A stretch of 5,973 nucleotides of DNA from Thaumarchaeota archaeon SCGC AAA007-O23 (GTDB lineage Archaea; Thermoproteota; Nitrososphaeria; Nitrososphaerales; Nitrosopumilaceae). This document shows positions 1 through 5,308 of this stretch, piece after piece (within the stretch, counting starts at the first letter, position 1; every line of letters begins with the position of its first letter). The stretch is from positions 1-5,973 of the forward strand of contig ARWO01000015.1 in NCBI GenBank assembly GCA_000402075.1. The letters run 5' to 3'. A model generated the notes under the pieces. That model was not told where the DNA came from. It searched no databases and was given only the letters and a program-made list of their open reading frames with translations. The position numbers were made by a program, and so were the translations under genes.

Positions 1-155
1 ATCATCAGATCCTGTTCCCTGTTCAGTTGGTGGAATTGTCATTACATCGTTTGATATCAGCCACTGTATGCCAGCAACAAACGAACCATCGTCTATCTGT
101 CCGTCAGCCCACCATCCTGCGTTGTTCTTGATCCAACCTGGGATAGAAGTTTCTG
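1..155. repeat. Left arm of 155-nt inverted repeat (partner 2082-2236)
   Basis: The reverse complement of this stretch matches 2082-2236 at 146 of 155 positions by hand alignment. It covers the end of the preceding linker, the whole WIKNNAGWW unit and the following linker. Identity reaches the window edge, so the true repeat may be longer. Eight of the nine mismatches fall within 55-76. The ninth is at 127 (AAG versus AAA, silent). Both arms are read in the same protein frame. Confidence 0.9.
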
Positions 156-1533
156 GCTTGTACAATTCTGGAATCGGTGCAGTAGATTCTCCAGCTTTTC
201 CAATCTCAAATGTTGAATCAGAAAGTACAGATTTTTCCCAGTTTGTAATACCAGTTCCTGTTAGCGCCAGACTCATAATGTGTATCCCTTCAGACGCAAT
301 GTAGACTGTTTGTGTATCAATTCCTTCAGCTGCCTTTACTCCAAGATATGGTGTTGTATTATCTCCAACGTTTAGATAGATTAGTTGCCCGTTAGGATCT
401 AAAAGTGAAATTGCATAGTTAATATCTTTTAACAATTCTCCGTTGTCATCAAAAAATGTAATCTGGAATGGAATGTCACTACCTGCACCGTAAGTTCGCT
501 TCCAAGCTACATTAGCCTTGTATCCATTTTCAAACGTAGTGGAAAAACCATTTTCTGTTGTTTGTCCTTGCGGCACAAGTTTGAAGAACATTTCTTTGTT
601 GTCGTAATGGTCAGAACCTAAAACATCATTGATTCTTTTTAGCTCGCTACCGGTAACCAAAAAATGAATTATGTTTTCAGTCTCTGATGAATACGGATCA
701 ACTAGTAGTGCTCTATTATCAACCTGTACACCATCAACGTATCCAACAAAGTCGTTTTCAATGCTGTACGGCTCATAGCTTTTTGGAACACGTATCTCTT
801 CGTGAACAACTGCAACTAATTCAATGTAATCTGGTGTCCAATCGAAAGGCATCTGAAATGAAATTGATTTGTCAGATGCTTTGAATCCAAAGTTTGAAAC
901 ATCATCATAATAGGTCTTTATTGTTACAGGAACTCCAAATGCTTCTGGAATAGAAAAGTATTGGTCTTGTGCTATGCTTACAAATGTATTAAATTCTAAT
1001 GGTTCAGCAACCAATGTTTTAGGACTGGTTGCACCCTCAATGACTACGCTAATGTTGTAAAGACCGCCTTTAGTAAAGATAGGACCCTGAATTACAGGAA
1101 CACCACTACCGTAGGCATACAAGCCTCCACTGATACCTTCTCTTGCTCCCTGATAGATTGTACATCTCCAAGGCTCAGGATCGAAGCATTGGTCTTGTGG
1201 TCTAATCTGGATATTTAGCTCTCCATCTTTGTCATAGAAAATTTCTCTTGCAAGAAGTTCACCAGCTTGGAATATCTGAACTCTATACGTAACAGATTCT
1301 AGATTTGTATCAGTACCCTGATCAAAGAATCGTATCTGCAAATTAGCTCTGTCAACTTCGCCTACAGTAATGTCTGATGGGGTCATCATTGTAGAAACTG
1401 TAACCAGCATGCCAGCAAAGTCTATTGGTGGTGCCTGATCTGCACCAAGACCGTGTCCAAACACATCATCATTAAACAGTGGAACGAAAGTAAGAGCTAC
1501 TAATACACTTAGTATGATTACTTTGTAATACAA
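1..1533 (-). CDS. Secreted multi-domain beta-rich surface protein with WIKNNAGWW repeat (C-terminus cut by window edge)
   Basis: The frame is open for 511 codons from a TTG at 1533-1531 to the left edge, with no stop, so the gene is partial at its 3' end. The TTG is chosen because an in-frame TAA lies 8 codons upstream (1557-1555), no ATG precedes the signal peptide, and a TATA-like box sits 26 nt upstream. Residues 1-28 look like a signal peptide (hydrophobic core about 5-20). Residues about 60-170 and 350-430 look like two related beta-sandwich domains, each with an I-x-FFD strand, a Y-containing strand and a late G-x-(Y/H)-x-(I/M)-S strand. Residues about 190-330 form a middle region I do not recognise. 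C116 and C124 may form a disulfide. Residues 464-501 are one WIKNNAGWW repeat, followed by a P/T/G/D linker running into the edge. The function is unknown. A surface or S-layer-associated role is inferred from export and the repeat. The last 155 nt are nearly identical to part of the neighbouring divergent gene. Confidence 0.88.
   Translation of the reverse strand, partial: MYYKVIILSVLVALTFVPLFNDDVFGHGLGADQAPPIDFAGMLVTVSTMMTPSDITVGEVDRANLQIRFFDQGTDTNLESVTYRVQIFQAGELLAREIFYDKDGELNIQIRPQDQCFDPEPWRCTIYQGAREGISGGLYAYGSGVPVIQGPIFTKGGLYNISVVIEGATSPKTLVAEPLEFNTFVSIAQDQYFSIPEAFGVPVTIKTYYDDVSNFGFKASDKSISFQMPFDWTPDYIELVAVVHEEIRVPKSYEPYSIENDFVGYVDGVQVDNRALLVDPYSSETENIIHFLVTGSELKRINDVLGSDHYDNKEMFFKLVPQGQTTENGFSTTFENGYKANVAWKRTYGAGSDIPFQITFFDDNGELLKDINYAISLLDPNGQLIYLNVGDNTTPYLGVKAAEGIDTQTVYIASEGIHIMSLALTGTGITNWEKSVLSDSTFEIGKAGESTAPIPELYKPETSIPGWIKNNAGWWADGQIDDGSFVAGIQWLISNDVMTIPPTEQGTGSDD
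31..144 (-). repeat. WIKNNAGWW repeat unit in gene 1
   Basis: This 38-residue unit (residues 464-501 of the minus-strand protein) begins I-P-G-W and ends M-T-I-P. It contains the WIKNNAGWW core, an A-D-G-Q-I-D-D turn and a predicted amphipathic helix F-V-x-G-I-Q-W-L-I. It matches the two units in the divergent plus-strand gene and is almost identical to the first of them in DNA. From memory, such units are common in predicted secreted proteins of ammonia-oxidising archaea. Their function is not known to me. Confidence 0.85.
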
Positions 1534-1554
1534 TAATTCTATTTGTGATTTTAG

Positions 1555-1563
1555 TTATTTAAA
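1555..1563 (-). promoter_or_regulatory. TATA box of the minus-strand surface-protein gene
   Basis: On the minus strand this reads TTTAAATAA. Its centre is about 26 nt upstream of the TTG at 1533. That is the usual archaeal TATA-to-start-site distance, so transcription would begin at or next to the start codon. This supports both the TTG choice and a leaderless mRNA. Confidence 0.55.
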
Positions 1564-1595
1564 GCTGTGAACAGTTACTTGAAACTGCATAACAA

Positions 1596-1605
1596 TTTTT
1601 AGTTA
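1596..1605 (+). promoter_or_regulatory. Possible TATA-like element of the short repeat-protein gene
   Basis: The stretch TTTTTAGTTA is centred about 25 nt upstream of the TTG at 1625. It is a weak match to an archaeal TATA box and rests mainly on position and AT richness. The purine-rich stretch between it and the start (GGATTGAAAAG) is not a clear ribosome binding site. Confidence 0.35.
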
Positions 1606-1624
1606 GGATTGAAAAGAAAACACG

Positions 1625-2356
1625 TTGAAATTACTGTACATATTACTTTTGATTCCATTCATGATTTATCCTGCTTTTGCAGCTGAATATGATCTAAACT
1701 CATATCATGCTGATGACGATTCAAATGAAAGTAGTGAATACAGTCAGATTGTCTCAACTAGTGATGGAACACTTGATGTAGGAATTTACACCATACCTGC
1801 AATACCAAACACCGATGAATTTACAAAACTCATGATTAGCTTTCTAAAACCAGACACTGAAAGAATCCAACTACACATAGACTACCGCGTAAGTGTAACA
1901 AAAGATGGCGACTATGTGTTTGGACCCATGTCGCGTCTTTTACATACATCTCCAGGTACGATAACCATTCCAGTACAATTTTCAGAAAATGGATCACATA
2001 TAGTACACATTGAAATAGAAGGAATTCTCTTCCAGCCAATTCCCTTAGAGACTGCTACGCTTACAATTAATGTTGGTCAAACAGAAACTTCTATCCCAGG
2101 TTGGATCAAAAACAACGCAGGATGGTGGGCTGACGGACAGATAGACGATGGTTCGTTTGTCACTGGACTTCAATGGCTAATCTCAAACGATGTAATGACA
2201 ATTCCACCAACTGAACAGGGAACAGGATCTGATGATGTAATTCCTAGTTGGATTAAAAACAACGCAGGATGGTGGGCTGACGGACAGATAGATGACAACT
2301 CATTTGTTACTGGACTTCAATGGCTGATATCAAACGGAATCATGAAGATTTCGTAA
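1625..2356 (+). CDS. Secreted beta-domain protein ending in two WIKNNAGWW repeats
   Basis: This 243-residue protein starts at TTG 1625 and ends at TAA 2354-2356. Residues 1-20 are a signal peptide ending A-F-A-A. The TTG start is favoured because it gives a compact signal peptide with a basic residue at position 2 and has a possible TATA element 25 nt upstream. Residues about 21-50 are acidic and Ser/Asp-rich, probably a disordered linker. Residues about 55-150 look like one beta-sandwich domain resembling the C-terminal beta domain of the divergent neighbour (an I-S-F strand, then DYRVSV, then a late HIVHIEIEG strand). Residues 157-194 and 206-243 are two 38-residue WIKNNAGWW units joined by an 11-residue linker. 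The protein ends exactly at the second unit, with no membrane anchor, so the repeats may mediate surface attachment (inference). The function is not known. It converges on the copper-protein gene with a 6-nt gap. Confidence 0.9.
   Translation: MKLLYILLLIPFMIYPAFAAEYDLNSYHADDDSNESSEYSQIVSTSDGTLDVGIYTIPAIPNTDEFTKLMISFLKPDTERIQLHIDYRVSVTKDGDYVFGPMSRLLHTSPGTITIPVQFSENGSHIVHIEIEGILFQPIPLETATLTINVGQTETSIPGWIKNNAGWWADGQIDDGSFVTGLQWLISNDVMTIPPTEQGTGSDDVIPSWIKNNAGWWADGQIDDNSFVTGLQWLISNGIMKIS
2082..2236. repeat. Right arm of 155-nt inverted repeat (partner 1-155)
   Basis: This stretch matches the reverse complement of 1-155 with 9 mismatches. It includes the linker after the repeat unit, which is the less constrained part yet is identical in DNA between the two genes. 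The first 28 nt, a middle run of 50 nt and the final 54 nt are perfect matches. Confidence 0.9.
2093..2206 (+). repeat. WIKNNAGWW repeat unit 1 of the short surface protein
   Basis: This is 114 nt encoding residues 157-194, I-P-G-W through T-I-P. The key features are the WIKNNAGWW core, A-D-G-Q-I-D-D, and a hydrophobic helix G-L-Q-W-L-I. It is followed by an 11-residue linker to unit 2, giving a period of 147 nt (49 residues). Confidence 0.9.
2240..2353 (+). repeat. WIKNNAGWW repeat unit 2 of the short surface protein
   Basis: This is 114 nt encoding residues 206-243 and ending directly at the stop codon. It shares an exact DNA run of about 38 nt with unit 1 across the core, and diverges at both ends. 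Its CTGATATCAAACG segment matches the unit in gene 1 rather than unit 1 of its own gene, a mosaic pattern. Confidence 0.9.
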
Positions 2357-2362
2357 AACTAA

Positions 2363-5218
2363 TCAGCTTAACATTTTATCTATTCTTCTTTTGTCGTTAA
2401 CACTCTTGACAAAGAATAATGATGAAGCTACTATACCACCAGCAATCAACGGTGAAACAATTTCAGCATAGTTGAAACTGGGTCCACTTCCACCATCAGT
2501 TATAGCTCTTGCCTGTCCAGAAATACTGCTAATCGAAACTACTCCAAGCTTCTTGGTCCTTTGCTCGACAAACCAAATGTCTCCATTATCATCTGCGGTA
2601 ATAAACTGCGTAAAGCTCTCTGGAGTTGGAATGGAAACTTCAATCAACTGATCATTATAGGGATCATAAACTGCTAGTTCGTCGATTACATGTTGTCCAA
2701 ACCAAATATTGTCATACTTGTCAATAGCCATGCCAAATGGGAGTGATTCTGGGTTGGGAGCCTTTACCTGATCAAATGTTTCTAATATTGGATCAAACTT
2801 GGTTATTCCCGGACCTACGTGTTCAGCAATCCATAGTGACCCAGACTTGTCAAACAATAAGGCAAATGGTTCATCTAGTGGAGTGTCAGGTGCAAATTCA
2901 GTAATCTCAAAAGTTTTGGAATCTACAACTCCTATCTTACCTGATAATGCTTCTGCAAACCACATGTTACCATTATCATCTAAGAGTAGAGCAGATGGAC
3001 CAGATTCCGATGTTGGAAGTCTCAAAAATTGTTCAAACTCTTTGCTATTCTGGTTGTACATTAGTATCATATCTGTGTCCACTACTGCAATCCAGATGTT
3101 ATTATCAAAATCAACTTTGAGTGCTATAGGAATTGAGTATGGTGATGTGTCGACAAGTGATGGAATTTCTATTATCTCAAATTTTTCTGTCTTTGGATCA
3201 AAGTTTCCAATCTTAGAATTTGGAGTGTCAGTAAACCAAATCTTGCCACTATGATCTATGTCAAGAAATATTGTGGAAATTCCAAAAAATTCATACGAAC
3301 TGAATTGCTTGTCATCTAGTGTAAACTTCCAAAGTCTTGGCTCTGCTGCATCACTAATCCATATTGTATTGTTACCATCATATCTAGGGTAAAGAGGTGC
3401 TGATTCACCTTCAGGAAAATCATATTCTGTAATTTCAGTTCGAATTTCTGAAAGAGTTGGTTTTACCAACACATCAAATATCACACTCTCGTTTGCCGTT
3501 TGTGTTCTCTGTGCCTCAATCTCTATCTGCCATGTACCTGCAAACCCGAATGTAGCTTCTCCCTCAAACTCTGTTATCTCATCGCTTGATTGCATTGTTG
3601 AAATTTCAATTGGCGATATGTTTCGTTGTGGGTTTGATACTTTGATCTTCAAGCCAGAAACATCTGACATCGGTTCTCCATCAATAGTGGAAACAACAAC
3701 ACTGATTGTGTTAGACCCTACACCTACAGGTAGAACTGAAACATCAAACTTTGCTTGTTCGGAAAACAAGACAGATGAAAACCCAAACATTGCAGTTTGT
3801 GCATCAGCTGTTTGTACCTCTCCAGCTGGGAGAGACGAATTGACAAGAAGTGATACAACACCAAGAAGTATGATGCCTATTACGGCTGAAGCCTTGAGAG
3901 GTTTTACAAGTTTCTTAGATGCTAATGCCTCTATGGTAGGTGGTTCAAACCCTTCCTTTGACATGTCTGGTGGTTTTTCACCAAACCCAAATACACCTGC
4001 GCCTATTGCCCCACCTAGATTTTTTACTGCAGGTCTTTGAACTTTAAACTGGAAATATGCACCCAGTCCAATCATTATCAGGGCTAGGAAAATCTTTGCA
4101 AATATCAAGAGGCCATAAGTTGAATTGGTTATTGATGTGACATCACTTTCTAAGAACCACAAAAGAGTTGGTCCTGTAATAATTAGGATACCCAATGCAA
4201 TTGTAACCATACCTGAATATCGTGGTAAAATTGCAAGCACTGTCTTCTCTTTTTCCATCCAATCTAGTTTTGCAAGTGTCGGTAAAATTACAAAACTAAA
4301 GAAAATTACGCCGCCTATCCACACAGACGCCAATAAGTTGTGTACATAATCCAAGATCATTGGCGCAGCAAGCTCAGAAGCTGTACCATGCCCAAACATA
4401 GTTGTTGTAAATATCAGTGCTAGTGATACAATAAGCATCGGTACATGTTTTTTATTTGTTAAATGTGGCTTCCTTTCCATCCAAAACCAAATACCAAGAA
4501 GAATGATGGTTATGATCATCCGTATTAGCCAAGTAGCACCAAATGTGGTTCCAAGTACATCAATTGGAGATGTTTCAAGGCGAACAGTCTGAACTGCTAG
4601 CATAACAAAATTAGATACAAGCACTCCAACAAGGGCGGCACCTGTTATCTTTGAAAACTTTGAACGATATGTTTGGTTTATCAATGTAAGATTTTCTTTT
4701 CCAAAGTGTTTTCGCTGTGTGCCCCAAATTGCAATAGCTGATATTGCAGAACCTAAAACAACTGTCTGCCCTACAATCCCTGGAAATCTTGCTGCTGCTT
4801 CAGGTAGAAATGTTGTTTCCGATTCGTCTTGTGATTCTAAAAGCGAAGCATCAACTTGGGCTTCGCCTACACCAAAGATGATTGCAGCACGCACTAAATG
4901 ACCATCCACTTTTGACAACACCTTGCTTGTTACAGTGTATGTGCCATCTTCTAGTGGTAATGTTGTAATTACTAGAGAACTTTCTCCTTCATAGTATGCA
5001 GTATCTCCATTGTCTATCTGGTTTCCATTGCTGTCAAACACCTTCAATTCAGAAAAGTCAATCTCAACAGCTTCAGAATATTTGGTAATTATCTGCGTTG
5101 TACCGATGGGCGCATTTACTGCCTGAGAAGGTTCGGAATCAAGCAAAAATGGATGTGCGTACGCTGATGGAACTCCAATTACTAAAATTAAGAATGCCAA
5201 AAGAAGCAACTTGTTCAT
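2363..5218 (-). CDS. CopC-CopD copper transport protein fused to a seven-blade streptogramin-lyase-like propeller
   Basis: This 951-residue protein starts at ATG 5218 and ends at TGA 2365-2363. Residues 1-21 are a signal peptide, so the mature protein begins at H22. Residues 22-118 are a CopC domain with H22 and D105-G-H107, the known Cu(II) ligand pattern. The domain contains no methionine, so the Met-rich Cu(I) site is absent. Residues 149-462 form a CopD-like membrane domain with eight predicted helices and conserved-looking H277 and H293 (the latter in H-x3-AS-x-WIGG). Residues about 470-590 are an extracytoplasmic beta domain, like the tail of other CopCD fusions. Residues about 595-896 hold seven propeller blades, with I/M/L-W at 619, 660, 708, 752, 795, 838 and 881. 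Residues 917-938 are a last helix followed by a basic tail. The charge distribution puts CopC and the propeller outside the cell. A role in copper uptake or sensing for copper enzymes is inferred. The propeller's ligand is unknown, and antibiotic lyase activity should not be assumed. Confidence 0.93.
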   Translation of the reverse strand: MNKLLLLAFLILVIGVPSAYAHPFLLDSEPSQAVNAPIGTTQIITKYSEAVEIDFSELKVFDSNGNQIDNGDTAYYEGESSLVITTLPLEDGTYTVTSKVLSKVDGHLVRAAIIFGVGEAQVDASLLESQDESETTFLPEAAARFPGIVGQTVVLGSAISAIAIWGTQRKHFGKENLTLINQTYRSKFSKITGAALVGVLVSNFVMLAVQTVRLETSPIDVLGTTFGATWLIRMIITIILLGIWFWMERKPHLTNKKHVPMLIVSLALIFTTTMFGHGTASELAAPMILDYVHNLLASVWIGGVIFFSFVILPTLAKLDWMEKEKTVLAILPRYSGMVTIALGILIITGPTLLWFLESDVTSITNSTYGLLIFAKIFLALIMIGLGAYFQFKVQRPAVKNLGGAIGAGVFGFGEKPPDMSKEGFEPPTIEALASKKLVKPLKASAVIGIILLGVVSLLVNSSLPAGEVQTADAQTAMFGFSSVLFSEQAKFDVSVLPVGVGSNTISVVVSTIDGEPMSDVSGLKIKVSNPQRNISPIEISTMQSSDEITEFEGEATFGFAGTWQIEIEAQRTQTANESVIFDVLVKPTLSEIRTEITEYDFPEGESAPLYPRYDGNNTIWISDAAEPRLWKFTLDDKQFSSYEFFGISTIFLDIDHSGKIWFTDTPNSKIGNFDPKTEKFEIIEIPSLVDTSPYSIPIALKVDFDNNIWIAVVDTDMILMYNQNSKEFEQFLRLPTSESGPSALLLDDNGNMWFAEALSGKIGVVDSKTFEITEFAPDTPLDEPFALLFDKSGSLWIAEHVGPGITKFDPILETFDQVKAPNPESLPFGMAIDKYDNIWFGQHVIDELAVYDPYNDQLIEVSIPTPESFTQFITADDNGDIWFVEQRTKKLGVVSISSISGQARAITDGGSGPSFNYAEIVSPLIAGGIVASSLFFVKSVNDKRRIDKMLS
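2374..2393 (+). terminator. Possible T-rich terminator for the short surface-protein gene
   Basis: A pyrimidine- and T-rich stretch on the plus strand begins 18 nt after the stop codon of the gene ending at 2356. Archaeal termination commonly uses T-rich tracts, so this is a plausible stop site. It lies inside the 3' coding end of the convergent copper-protein gene. There is no stem-loop support. I see no equally T-rich tract on the minus strand just past 2363. Confidence 0.3.
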
Positions 5219-5241
5219 TTTACATAAAACCAGTCAGTTCA

Positions 5242-5250
5242 TAATTTAAA
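5242..5250 (-). promoter_or_regulatory. TATA box of the CopCD-propeller gene
   Basis: On the minus strand this reads TTTAAATTA. It is centred about 28 nt upstream of the ATG at 5218, which puts transcription start within a few bases of the start codon. The same TTTAAATA/TTA pattern and spacing are seen upstream of the minus-strand gene starting at 1533, so the two calls support each other. Confidence 0.55.
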
Positions 5251-5263
5251 GAATTACCAATTC
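5251..5263. repeat. Short palindrome GAATT-ACC-AATTC next to the TATA box
   Basis: Two perfect 5-nt inverted arms are separated by 3 nt, directly abutting the upstream side of the minus-strand TATA box, where TFB would bind. A regulator site is conceivable, but such short AT-rich palindromes also arise by chance. Confidence 0.25.
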
Positions 5264-5286
5264 GAAAGTTGTACTATTTCAGTAAA

Positions 5287-5295
5287 GATAATAAC
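5287..5295 (+). promoter_or_regulatory. Weak TATA-like element of the small membrane protein gene
   Basis: GATAATAAC is centred about 19 nt before the TTG at 5309 and about 27 nt before the in-frame GTG at 5318. If it is the real TATA box and the transcript is leaderless, it favours the GTG as the true start. Confidence 0.3.
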
Positions 5296-5308
5296 ACATA
5301 CACACGTT

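Larger units (their letters stand above)
1534..1624. promoter_or_regulatory. Divergent promoter region between the two repeat-protein genes
   Basis: This 91-nt non-coding gap lies between two divergent TTG start codons and must hold the promoters for both genes. It is AT-rich, with one clear TATA-like box for the minus-strand gene and a weaker one for the plus-strand gene, both about 25 nt from the start codons. No convincing Shine-Dalgarno sequence is visible at the usual distance for either gene, which fits leaderless transcripts. I see no strong operator palindrome. Confidence 0.65.
5219..5308. promoter_or_regulatory. Divergent promoter region between copper-protein gene and small His-started membrane protein gene
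   Basis: This 90-nt AT-rich gap separates two divergent genes for exported proteins. It contains a good TATA-like box for the minus-strand gene at 5242-5250, a weaker candidate for the plus-strand gene at 5287-5295, and a small palindrome at 5251-5263. A shared regulator is possible, but no known operator is recognised. Confidence 0.6.

Noticed and set aside
68..884. Plus-strand frames at 68-304 and 687-884
   Set aside because: Both are antisense to the uninterrupted 511-codon minus-strand frame that carries a signal peptide and the WIKNNAGWW repeat.
1561..1580. Possible operator palindrome around GAACAGTTA
   Set aside because: Only three base pairs each side of the centre match, which is expected by chance in AT-rich DNA.
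1836..2039. Minus-strand frame of 67 codons
   Set aside because: It is antisense to the beta domain of the short surface protein and has no independent support.
1..2236. Insertion sequence or transposon with 155-nt terminal inverted repeats
   Set aside because: The arms are coding sequence in the same frame of two related surface proteins, no transposase lies between them, and no target-site duplication is visible.
2093..2353. CRISPR-like array
   Set aside because: There are only two 114-nt units and they are protein-coding repeats with a 33-nt coding linker, not short repeats with unique spacers.
2480..3440. Virginiamycin/streptogramin antibiotic-resistance lyase
   Set aside because: The seven-blade propeller resembles Vgb in fold motifs, but it is one part of a membrane copper protein and the lyase catalytic residues cannot be confirmed by eye. 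Such propellers are common with other roles.
2799..4040. Open plus-strand frames of 151 and 140 codons at 2799-3254 and 3618-4040
   Set aside because: They lie antisense within the well-supported 951-residue copper-protein gene. They lack signal peptides, domains or promoter signals and have compositions typical of antisense shadows.
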